Source: Prevotella sp. CAG:485 (GTDB lineage Bacteria; Bacteroidota; Bacteroidia; Bacteroidales; Muribaculaceae). From it: 21,606 nt of DNA. The stretch lies in NCBI GenBank assembly GCA_000437495.1, contig FR897843.1:35982-57587 (forward strand), read 5' to 3'. The notes beneath the pieces are model-generated. The model worked only from the letters and a program-made list of their open reading frames with translations. It was not told where the DNA came from and did no database searches. The translations under genes were made by a program, and so were the position numbers. Below are positions 1 through 6,929 of this stretch, piece after piece. Numbering within the stretch: position 1 is the stretch's first letter; each line of letters opens with the position of its first letter.

Positions 1-342
1 GCTCTTCCGGGCTGCCTCATAGCAGTAATCGGCCGTGAGGCGTGCATACTTCTCCACATCCTGCGGGGCGAAATCGCCGTGTTGGGTGAGCCATTGCAGC
101 TCTATCTGCATCTTTATGCCCAGCAGGTCGCGGAAGTTATGATGCGGCAGTATGTGCAGCGTTGTGGCAAGCTCGCGCTCGGCATAAACGTATGCTTCGC
201 GAAACGTGGGCTTGTCGGCAGCCACTCCGGCCTTTTGCCAGGCTGCCCAGATAACCTCGCTCCAATGGTCGCCGCCGGTGTCTATGGTGCCGCCGTAATC
301 GAATATTATTCCCTTTACCCTGCTCTTGTCAATATTTGCCAT
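1..342 (-). CDS. HAD-superfamily hydrolase, N-terminal part (cut by window edge)
   Basis: I translated this from the reverse strand: it opens with MANIDKSRVKGIIFDYGGTI and stays open for 114 codons to the window edge, so the C-terminal part is missing. The hydrophobic strand followed by FDYGGT (residues about 14-19) is HAD motif I, with the nucleophile Asp in the first position. The second acidic residue of the usual DxD is replaced by Gly, as also happens in phosphonatase/dehalogenase-type HADs. The start overlaps the end of the CDP-alcohol transferase gene by 14 bp, which implies translational coupling and a linked role. By context it could dephosphorylate a phosphorylated lipid or head-group intermediate; that is inference. 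Motifs II-IV lie outside the window, so the substrate class cannot be judged. Confidence 0.8.
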   Translation of the reverse strand, partial: MANIDKSRVKGIIFDYGGTIDTGGDHWSEVIWAAWQKAGVAADKPTFREAYVYAERELATTLHILPHHNFRDLLGIKMQIELQWLTQHGDFAPQDVEKYARLTADYCYEAARKS

Positions 343-1291
343 CTGCCAGTTCTTTTACAAATCTCTTACATATTCTCTCGTGCCGCCACATCATATAAAT
401 CAGCAGTCCGTTGAGCACCGTAAGCTCGAAAGCGAAATAGAGCCACGGCATCTGCAGACACACAGTTGCTATGAAGAGCGCAAAGGCACGGGTGTTAAAA
501 CTCAGTATGTTGGTGTAGGCCATCAGAGGCTTCGACGCCTCGCGGAAAGCCTGCCGGTAGCTCAGGGGCAGGTCATAGCCGAAACGCTCGTATTGTTCGA
601 GGCGCAACTGCTGCATTCGCGGGGTACGTTTCTCCTGGCTCGTGGTGTAATTGGCATATACACCCATGGTGAGTTTCTTCCAGAAATGGCGCCAGCTCAG
701 CTCATGATATTTCTGCCACAGGGCCTGCGCCGAAGCCTCTAACTCCGTGCCGCTGAAGCCTTTCACAAACAGCAGATGGAACTGACGGTAATAGTCGGCC
801 ATGGCGGCCTGGATGCCGTGGCAAAAGCCGGTAACGACGGCCACAACCCAAATCACCCAGTGATGGTTCATGAAGAAATCGCCAAGCCACGGGTCCGTAT
901 TGACGTTCGACCGCAGACAGATGGCTATATATATGGCCGCAAACCATATATCGCCGCTGAGGCCGTCAAGGATACGTCCTAAGCGCGAATACTGCTTGGT
1001 AAGACGGGCTAACTGGCCGTCGGCGCTGTCGCCTATATCGGCTAAAACGAGCAGCGCCATACCGCCCAAGTTCACCCATACGTTGTTGAAATACAGCATC
1101 ACGCCGGCGCCAAGGCCCAGGAAAATGCTCGCAATGGTAATGACGTTGGGGGTGATGCCCAGACGCTTGCTTGCCAATGCCACTATATATCCCAACGGTC
1201 GGTAGAACACAAGGTCAAACCATTCCTCAGTATCCATCGACTTAAGGCTGGCCTTATAATCTTCCCGTAATTTCTTCACTCGATTTCCCAT
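329..1291 (-). CDS. CDP-alcohol phosphatidyltransferase family membrane protein
   Basis: A 320-residue integral membrane enzyme of the family that transfers an alcohol or alcohol phosphate against a CDP-linked partner, releasing CMP, as in phospholipid head-group synthesis. The family signature is clear: D88-x2-D91-G92-x2-A95-R96-x8-G105-x3-D109. The last acidic residue is D114, four residues after D109 rather than the usual three (G113 sits at the expected place). Hydrophobic segments lie around residues 50-68, 75-88, 115-126, and two more in the middle and near the C terminus. The N-terminal stretch DYKASLKSMDTEEWFDLVFY is soluble and charged. It lies 40 bp downstream of the RCC1-like gene and overlaps the HAD gene. 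Context (nucleotidyltransferase plus HAD) suggests an inositol- or glycerol-type head group, possibly a phosphatidylinositol-phosphate synthase; the substrate is not determined by the sequence. Confidence 0.88.
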   Translation of the reverse strand: MGNRVKKLREDYKASLKSMDTEEWFDLVFYRPLGYIVALASKRLGITPNVITIASIFLGLGAGVMLYFNNVWVNLGGMALLVLADIGDSADGQLARLTKQYSRLGRILDGLSGDIWFAAIYIAICLRSNVNTDPWLGDFFMNHHWVIWVVAVVTGFCHGIQAAMADYYRQFHLLFVKGFSGTELEASAQALWQKYHELSWRHFWKKLTMGVYANYTTSQEKRTPRMQQLRLEQYERFGYDLPLSYRQAFREASKPLMAYTNILSFNTRAFALFIATVCLQMPWLYFAFELTVLNGLLIYMMWRHERICKRFVKELADGKY

Positions 1292-1331
1292 TCTTTCGTA
1301 CTTAATTTTTCCTACTTTCTCCTTTCTTGAA

Positions 1332-2354
1332 TCACTCCTGAGGATTGATAACGCCTGTAACCATCAAATCGCCGTTTTCCAAGATATAAAGAGTGCAAGA
1401 ACCTCCTGCCGATACGCTCTTGACATATCGGTCGGTAATCCAGGGGTCTTTGCTTTCAAAACTTGCGCCGCTGCCCACCTGACCATCCTGATTGAAGCCC
1501 CAACCTTCCAAAGTGCCATCGTTGAGAATCACCATTGTGTGCATTTCACCGGCATCCATAACTTTCACATTGCCGCGCAGACGCATCGGCACAGCCGAAT
1601 CCTGACCTGACGCTGACAGCTGATAATTTCCGTTGGCACCCCAGCCATATAATGTGCCGTCTGTTTTAAGAGCCAGCGAATGCCATTTTCCGGCACTCAC
1701 CGCTTTTGCTCCTTCCATAACTTTCACCGGCCTGGCAGAGGGGGTATATGTGCCATTGCCAAGTTGGCCGGAGTGGTTGTCGCCCATTGCCCACACACTG
1801 CCATCGTTCTTCAGAACCAGTGTATGATCTTCCCCGCTCGACACACCGACTACTCCGGTCATTACGCGCACAGGACGCAGGCGTTGCCGTTCAGCGGCGC
1901 TGACGCCAAGTTTACCTTCAATGTTATCGCCCCAGGCCCAAAGAGTGCCGTCGCTGCCTATAGCCATTGATGAAAGAAAGCCCGCTGCAATATGTCTGAT
2001 GCCGTCAAGGACTTTCACAGGCACGGCTCGGTTTGTAGTGGTGCCGTCACCTATCTGGCCGCTGCAGTTATATCCGAAAGCCCATACACTGCCGTCATTT
2101 TTCAGCACCAGCGTATGCATATCGCCTGCCGACACCTCTTTCACGTTGCTCATTGCCATAACAGGCTTGTAACGCTGCGTTGTCGTGCCGTCGCCCAACT
2201 GGCCGTACTGATTAAACCCGAATCCCCACGCAGTGCCGTCAGTCTTCAGCACCATGCAATGGCAGCCACCGGCAGAAACTGCCTTATACTGCGCGTTGAC
2301 ACCAAATGGCACCAAGGCCGTCAGTAAAGTCAATATTAACCAAATCTTTCGCAT
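1332..2354 (-). CDS. Exported RCC1-repeat beta-propeller protein
   Basis: A 340-residue protein with an N-terminal signal peptide (MRKIWLILTLLTALVPFGVNA, probable cleavage before QYKAV). The rest is seven repeats of about 45 residues with the RCC1 pattern: a V-x-x-V-S-A-G-x-x-H-T-L-V-L-K start, then NDGSVWAFG, then a QLGDGTT-like turn. Starts are near residues 23, 70, 115, 166, 213, 258 and 303. Seven repeats is the number needed for a closed RCC1-type propeller; the last one is diverged (ILENGDLMVTG). RCC1-like propellers act as protein-binding scaffolds, and in bacteria their partners are mostly unknown. The gene starts 27 bp after the kinase stop and runs into the CDP-alcohol transferase gene 40 bp later, so all three are probably cotranscribed. 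An interaction with the extracytoplasmic tail of the kinase is a reasonable guess only. Confidence 0.88.
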   Translation of the reverse strand: MRKIWLILTLLTALVPFGVNAQYKAVSAGGCHCMVLKTDGTAWGFGFNQYGQLGDGTTTQRYKPVMAMSNVKEVSAGDMHTLVLKNDGSVWAFGYNCSGQIGDGTTTNRAVPVKVLDGIRHIAAGFLSSMAIGSDGTLWAWGDNIEGKLGVSAAERQRLRPVRVMTGVVGVSSGEDHTLVLKNDGSVWAMGDNHSGQLGNGTYTPSARPVKVMEGAKAVSAGKWHSLALKTDGTLYGWGANGNYQLSASGQDSAVPMRLRGNVKVMDAGEMHTMVILNDGTLEGWGFNQDGQVGSGASFESKDPWITDRYVKSVSAGGSCTLYILENGDLMVTGVINPQE

Positions 2355-2381
2355 ACAATAGAGTCTCAGCTGTCTTAAACC

Positions 2382-4010
2382 TTAGAAATCCATTTTGTAA
2401 GGCGTTGTAGAGTTGTGAGCCTTGTCTGTTTTCTTCTCCTGTGGTGCGGGTTTCTGAGGTGCAGGCTGAGCCTTCGGGGCGCGTTCCTTAGGATTGTTAG
2501 CCTCTTTGCCGGCATTAGCCTTGCGTTTGGCGCTCTGCGGCTTGGCGGTTGTGCTCTGAGGGGTCTGGGCAGACTTGGCGGTCTGTTCCTCCTCGGCGCT
2601 TACGGTGTTGCTTTCACCCGTTGCTTCAGCAGGTGCCTCCACATATTCAACGTCGGTATTGTCATCGCCGCTCACCTCTGTTTCAGGCTCCTCGGTATAC
2701 TCTATTTTCTCCGGCTCGTTTTGGCCGATAACCATCAGCACAACAGCCACCGCCACGGCCACGACCAAGAAAGCCACAATAGCCACATAAAGGGTCTTTT
2801 TACTCTTCGGCTTGCCTGCCACGGGAGCCTTGGAGCCTATAATCTCCGTTTTGCGCGAAGGCTTCTGTGCCTCGGCAGTTTTATCTCTTCCGGGCGTCAG
2901 AGGTGGCTGAACGCCGTCATCGGCGCCGTCCACAATCTCCACTATCTCGGCCTCTGCACCTGACTTTTCGGCTATATTCCCTTTTTTCTTTATGGGGGGA
3001 GGGGTCTGCGGACTGAAGCTAACCGTTTTGTTGCCGTCAGTCTTGGCGGACTCATCGTTCTTCTTTGTATCCTGAGCCTTGTCGGCCTGAAGGGTCTTAC
3101 GGGTGGCTTCCTCCACCATCTCGATAGATTGCGGACGTGTGCGTTTGTCGCGGGTCATAAAATCTATCATCACCCGCATCTCCCGGCTCACATCGGCGGG
3201 CAGCATAGCGGCCAGTTCGCCGTCGCGCAAATCGAGTGCCGACGGCGGCTGTTGCCCCGTGAGACAATGCCACAGTGTGGCACCAAGCGAATAGACGTCG
3301 GCTTCAGGCGAGAAGGTGGTGATGCCCTTATACTGTTCCACAGGCGCGTAACCCTCGGAATATCCAAACGAATTGATGGTGGAAGTGGCATGACCCGCAC
3401 TGTCATAATGCTTCGACAGACCGAAATCTATCAGCACCGGACGCATCTCGCCCTCGGCGTTACGGCTCAGCATAATGTTGGCCGGTTTTATGTCGAGGTG
3501 GCAAATGCGGTTCTGGTGCAGCAGCTTCACAGCGTCGAGAATGGGCCAGAGCAGCTCACGCGTCTCCTTCTCGGTCAGCTTACCCTTTTTCTCCACATAC
3601 CCGTCAAGGCTGTCGCCCTTTATGTATTCCATCACATAATAGGCAGTGTTGTTGGCCTCGAACACCTCGTCAAAACCCACAATGTTGGGATGGCTGAAAC
3701 CAATCTTCTTCAGGCGCTGAGCCTCAGCAATAAAGTCCTTGCGCGAATTTTCCACACGCGTGCGCGCCGGGTTGGAATATGAAATTGAGCTGTTGGCAAG
3801 CCTTTCGCAGTCGTTGCTCAGGAAGAACTCCTTCAGCGCAAAATCCACCTCCATGAGGATGGTGCCCACGCGCACCGGACCGGTGGCATGATACGTTATG
3901 CCGAAGCCACCCTGGCCTAATTTCTTTTCTATACGGTATGTGCGGTTATTGCCTTGCAGTTTATAACCTGCCGGCAGCGCTTCCACAATATTTTCGGCGT
4001 CGTTGTCCAT
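2382..4010 (-). CDS. Hanks-type Ser/Thr protein kinase with single membrane span
   Basis: A 542-residue eukaryotic-like kinase. Kinase domain at about residues 20-310: glycine loop G32-QGGFG, ATP-binding K60 in FALKEFF, helix-C E96, hinge MEYIKGDSL, catalytic loop HLDIKPANIM (D173, K175, N178), DFG at 195-197, and APVEQ (222-226) in the APE position. The residue before the catalytic Asp is Leu, so this is a non-RD kinase. Residues 310-403 form a polar, Pro/Lys-rich linker. A single transmembrane helix follows at about 406-428 (VAIVAFLVVAVAVAVVLMVI). The last 110 residues are low-complexity, acidic then Lys/Pro/Gln-rich, ending in YKMDF; they should face the periplasm. There are no PASTA or other recognisable sensor repeats. 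The gene sits 46 bp after the ATP-grasp gene and 27 bp before the RCC1-like gene. All catalytic residues are present, so activity is expected; the targets are unknown. Confidence 0.93.
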   Translation of the reverse strand: MDNDAENIVEALPAGYKLQGNNRTYRIEKKLGQGGFGITYHATGPVRVGTILMEVDFALKEFFLSNDCERLANSSISYSNPARTRVENSRKDFIAEAQRLKKIGFSHPNIVGFDEVFEANNTAYYVMEYIKGDSLDGYVEKKGKLTEKETRELLWPILDAVKLLHQNRICHLDIKPANIMLSRNAEGEMRPVLIDFGLSKHYDSAGHATSTINSFGYSEGYAPVEQYKGITTFSPEADVYSLGATLWHCLTGQQPPSALDLRDGELAAMLPADVSREMRVMIDFMTRDKRTRPQSIEMVEEATRKTLQADKAQDTKKNDESAKTDGNKTVSFSPQTPPPIKKKGNIAEKSGAEAEIVEIVDGADDGVQPPLTPGRDKTAEAQKPSRKTEIIGSKAPVAGKPKSKKTLYVAIVAFLVVAVAVAVVLMVIGQNEPEKIEYTEEPETEVSGDDNTDVEYVEAPAEATGESNTVSAEEEQTAKSAQTPQSTTAKPQSAKRKANAGKEANNPKERAPKAQPAPQKPAPQEKKTDKAHNSTTPYKMDF

Positions 4011-4056
4011 AAAAATTCTGTTTTAAAGTCAATATCGCGCTTCTGCCATAAGCACC

Positions 4057-4920
4057 TCAGAAGCGTTTGTTGATTAACGCTGTTACAGCTTTTGCAATGA
4101 AAGGCGCCGCCTTGGCACGACAGGGAGCGAAGCTGGGCCAGTCGTTGAAATCTATTATCTGAATACTCTGGTCGGCGCCCACAATGCAGTCGCCGCCATA
4201 CACCACCACGTCGAGCACCTCGGCGGCCTTCTGGCAGATGCTTTTCAGCGTCTCGGTGCTGAAGGGAAGACCCTGCGAATGGCCGTTGACAGCTTCGTGG
4301 CCATATTTGCTGTGGCCCATGTCGAACGGATAGAACCAGTAGAAGAAGGGCTGCCCCGAAATGCCGTAGAACTTTATCAGATCGCCCGGCAGATGACGGT
4401 TGATGACAGCGCGCGGTATGCCGCGGTAGAAATACTCCTGCAGCACCTCCTGCGCCTCTTCGGCATGGCGGCAATAGCTCACATCCTCCTTGTGCATGGC
4501 GTGGAAATCGCCGCGCTTTATCCAGAAGCCCTCAAAGCCGCTCTTCTCAAGCTGGTCGCGCACATTCTCGTTGGTGTTCACGGTGATGGATTCCGGATAC
4601 GGTATTCCGTGGCCGAGCAGTATGCGCGTCATGCGTTCGCGTGTACAGTTCTCTATGCCGAATCCGGAGTTGACCACCAGCCTCCCCTCCGTTTCAAGAC
4701 GCTGGAGTTTGGCTATCGACTCCCTTTCGCGACACATATTCAGAATCACCGGCTCGCTGATGTCGGTGCTTTGAAACTGTTCTTCGCTGTATATATTCAC
4801 CTCATAGCCGCGTTTGCGGAGCTGTTCGGCGGCGGCATTGAAAATTGCCGCATCGTTGCCGACGTGATTGGGAGAATAGGCTCCGGCTCGCATCACGCCG
4901 GCTATCTTTATCTGGCTCAC
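4057..4920 (-). CDS. ATP-grasp family protein of unknown substrate
   Basis: A 287-residue cytoplasmic protein with the layout of an ATP-grasp ligase/kinase: an N-terminal Rossmann-like part (IKIAGVMRAGAYSPNHVGND, residues 4-23), a central ATP-binding part with a Lys in FWIKRGDFHAM (K135), the strand FYGISGQPFFYWFYPFD, and a C-terminal metal-binding segment IIDFNDWPSFAPCR (D257, N259). ATP-grasp enzymes form acyl-phosphate intermediates and join carboxylates to amines or thiols; a few phosphorylate sugars or inositol (inositol 1,3,4-trisphosphate kinase has this fold). I do not recognise a named subfamily. It lies 49 bp after the nucleotidyltransferase and 46 bp before the kinase, in what looks like a polar-lipid operon. 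Its job could therefore be to modify or phosphorylate the head group, or to add an amino acid; both are inference. Confidence 0.75.
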   Translation of the reverse strand: MSQIKIAGVMRAGAYSPNHVGNDAAIFNAAAEQLRKRGYEVNIYSEEQFQSTDISEPVILNMCRERESIAKLQRLETEGRLVVNSGFGIENCTRERMTRILLGHGIPYPESITVNTNENVRDQLEKSGFEGFWIKRGDFHAMHKEDVSYCRHAEEAQEVLQEYFYRGIPRAVINRHLPGDLIKFYGISGQPFFYWFYPFDMGHSKYGHEAVNGHSQGLPFSTETLKSICQKAAEVLDVVVYGGDCIVGADQSIQIIDFNDWPSFAPCRAKAAPFIAKAVTALINKRF

Positions 4921-4969
4921 GGTAGTTGCTGTTTTGATATTGATTGAGACCCCTTGGCGCGGGTTATTC

Positions 4970-5680
4970 CTACCTCAGAAAGGCCTCTGCTTTTGGTATG
5001 TCGGAAATATGGTCTACATCAAGAATCTTGCCCATGTCGTGGCCTAAGAGAGTGAGGCCGGCACTGAGAAGACGCCGCTGATAATTGCGCATACGGCTCA
5101 CGCCCTCATCCATGCATTGCTGCAATACGCCAATGGCTTTGGAGTCGAGACCGTAGATGCCGCCTGAGATATATTTTGCTCCCGGCCACGCCTCGTCGCG
5201 GAAAGCGCGGATAGGCTCGTTATCCCCGTCGGTATCTATGTAGAGGGGCTTTTCGTCGTCTATATAGCGCGTCATGGCCATCATGCCGTCGATGTTTTCG
5301 GGCGCCTCCTGCCACATCTTCGCATAGCGCCTAAAAGCCTCGGGACAGAACACCGTGTCGACGGTGGTGGTGATGAAGCGGCCGTGGCCCCGGAGCAGAC
5401 TGCTGATTTCGTAGAAGCTGTGCATGGAACTCGGGGTTGACTTCACAATGATGTCGAGCGTCAGGTCAAGCTCCTTTTCCAGTCCGCGCACGTATGGCAG
5501 CACTTCGGGCATGGCCGGATTCAGTATCATGGCCACGCGCTTTGCTCCGCACGATGCCATAAGATGAAGCAGCCGCCCTATCATGGGCTTGCCGCACAAC
5601 TCTATCATGGGCTTGCAGGCCGCTGCCCCTTCGCCGGCCAGGCGCGACCCTTCGCCGGCTGCTATGATGCCAAAATTCAT
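4970..5680 (-). CDS. Nucleotidyltransferase (NTP_transferase / MobA-like family)
   Basis: A 236-residue cytoplasmic protein with a GT-A-type nucleotidyltransferase fold. The N terminus GIIAAGEGSRLAGEG (residues 4-18) is the nucleotide-binding loop. K23 in CKPMIELCGKPMI is the expected phosphate-contacting Lys. D108 in TTTVDTVF is a candidate metal ligand, and D221/D223 in LDVDHISDIPKAEAF form the typical C-terminal metal-binding segment. Relatives make NDP-sugars or CDP-alditols/CDP-inositol. Beside a CDP-alcohol transferase and a HAD protein, a cytidylyltransferase role supplying an activated head group is plausible but not shown by sequence. It follows pdxA by 61 bp and is the first of six closely spaced minus-strand genes. 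A 14-bp perfect palindrome (5684-5697) lies directly before its start codon. Confidence 0.82.
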   Translation of the reverse strand: MNFGIIAAGEGSRLAGEGAAACKPMIELCGKPMIGRLLHLMASCGAKRVAMILNPAMPEVLPYVRGLEKELDLTLDIIVKSTPSSMHSFYEISSLLRGHGRFITTTVDTVFCPEAFRRYAKMWQEAPENIDGMMAMTRYIDDEKPLYIDTDGDNEPIRAFRDEAWPGAKYISGGIYGLDSKAIGVLQQCMDEGVSRMRNYQRRLLSAGLTLLGHDMGKILDVDHISDIPKAEAFLR

Positions 5681-5741
5681 TTCAACAAAATTTTGTTTTT
5701 ACGGGTTATCAGGTTCTCTTTCCGGATTCTTCGGCGGCAAG

Positions 5742-6818
5742 TCATTCCTCCTTGCTCAAATCCACCGACTTATCGGCGCCGCGTTCCACATAATGTTTGC
5801 GCAACGGGTTCTCGGCAGCCTTGAGGTGGCGGCGGCGTGTGCGCAGCAGGTCTATGGCGGCATAGATGGCAGTGCGCATTCCCGAAGCGTCGGCGCGGTT
5901 CAGGCCGGCGATGTCGAAAGCGGTACCGAAATCGGGCGACGTGCGTATCACGGGCAAGCCGGCGGTGAAATTCACCGCATTGTCACCGGCCAGCAGCTTG
6001 AACGGCGCCAGACCCTGGTCATGATACATGGCAAGGATGCCGTCGAAGCGGCGCCACGCGCCCGAGCCGAAGAAGCCGTCGGCGGCATACGGCCCGAAAG
6101 CCAGAATACCCTTCTCCGACATCTCCTTGATGGCCGGCGTTATCACCTCCGCCTCCTCAGTGCCGAGCAGGCCGCCGTCGCCGGTATGCGGATTCAGGCT
6201 CAGCACGGCAATCTTCGGTCCGTCGATGCCGAAATCCTGAATCAGACTCTTGTGCAGATCTTCTATCTTGCCTGTTATCAGCTCCTTGGTGATTGCCGCG
6301 GGGATATCCTTCACCGCCAGATGCGTAGTGGCCACAGCCACCCTCATCAGGTCGTTGTAGAGAATCATCAGAGCGCGGTCGCCTTCGCGGCCGAACTCCT
6401 TCTGCAGATATTCCGTGTGCCCCATGGCGAACTCATCGTTATGGATGCACTGCTTGCAGATAGGAGCCGTTACCATGGCGTCGATATCGCCCTTTTTCAG
6501 AGCCGCCACAGCCTTCTGCAGCGACAGGAACGAGGCTGCTCCGCTCTCGGCTGTGGGCTGACCCATATCCACCTTGAATTCCTTGTCGGAGATATTCACC
6601 AGATTCACCACCCCGTCGCGGGCCTGCGACGCATCGGTTATCTGATTGGCAGAGAAGGGCTCCATGCCTAAAACCTTCCTGTAATATCCTATCAGCTTGG
6701 CAGAACCGAAAATCACCGGAGTACACATTTCGGTAATGCGCTCGTCGGCCAAGGCCTTCATTATCACCTCATAGCCTATGCCGTTTATATCGCCGTGCGT
6801 TATGCCTATCTTAATCAT
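5742..6818 (-). CDS. pdxA: 4-hydroxythreonine-4-phosphate dehydrogenase (PdxA)
   Basis: A 358-residue enzyme of the DXP-dependent vitamin B6 pathway. It oxidises 4-phosphohydroxy-L-threonine with NAD(P)+ to a product that decarboxylates to 3-amino-2-oxopropyl phosphate, the substrate of PdxJ. The start chosen is the Met of MIKIGITHGDINGIGYEVI, where family homology begins; a further in-frame Met 12 codons upstream would add an unrelated tail. Visible landmarks: VTAPICK, GHTEYL, and the three metal-binding histidines H166 (ATTHLAVK), H211 (LNPHTGD) and H266 (YHDQGLAPFK), which have the same numbers I recall for E. coli PdxA. GLPVIRTSPDFGTAFDIAG follows. A -7 element (6871-6878) lies about 55 bp upstream. 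It may lead the six downstream minus-strand genes as one transcript, though no metabolic link to them is evident. Confidence 0.96.
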   Translation of the reverse strand: MIKIGITHGDINGIGYEVIMKALADERITEMCTPVIFGSAKLIGYYRKVLGMEPFSANQITDASQARDGVVNLVNISDKEFKVDMGQPTAESGAASFLSLQKAVAALKKGDIDAMVTAPICKQCIHNDEFAMGHTEYLQKEFGREGDRALMILYNDLMRVAVATTHLAVKDIPAAITKELITGKIEDLHKSLIQDFGIDGPKIAVLSLNPHTGDGGLLGTEEAEVITPAIKEMSEKGILAFGPYAADGFFGSGAWRRFDGILAMYHDQGLAPFKLLAGDNAVNFTAGLPVIRTSPDFGTAFDIAGLNRADASGMRTAIYAAIDLLRTRRRHLKAAENPLRKHYVERGADKSVDLSKEE

Positions 6819-6870
6819 AGAAAAATCGTAGTACAGGGCAGCATGACAATGCACTCTGCCCTTTATTCTG

Positions 6871-6878
6871 CAAAGTTA
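6871..6878 (-). promoter_or_regulatory. Putative Bacteroidota -7 element upstream of pdxA
   Basis: On the minus strand the bases read TAACTTTG, matching the Bacteroides -7 consensus TAnnTTTG, 52 bp before the pdxA start codon. No good -33 TTTG is seen at the expected distance upstream, so this is a half-supported promoter. It would drive pdxA and possibly the downstream lipid-type genes. Confidence 0.5.
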
Positions 6879-6880
6879 CT

Positions 6881-6929
6881 AAAAATTTCTCTAACGGTGC
6901 AGGCGCACAGCCCCTGCCGGTGAATTTTT
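6881..6929 (-). terminator. Possible terminator hairpin after the small minus-strand gene
   Basis: Directly after the stop codon at 6930 the minus strand can form a stem with outer arms AAAAATT/AATTTTT (6923-6929 with 6881-6887) and an inner five-pair stem GCAGG/CCTGC (6899-6903 with 6913-6917). The two are separated by unpaired bases of unequal length, so the structure is imperfect. Its position between two minus-strand genes and the T-rich 3' side suit a weak intrinsic terminator. Confidence 0.35.

Noticed and set aside
5583..6671. A 362-codon plus-strand frame across pdxA
   Set aside because: PdxA with all three metal histidines is on the opposite strand; this frame is a shadow.
6819..6854. 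Upstream in-frame start of pdxA adding 12 residues
   Set aside because: Family homology begins exactly at MIKIGITHGD; the extra residues are not family-like.
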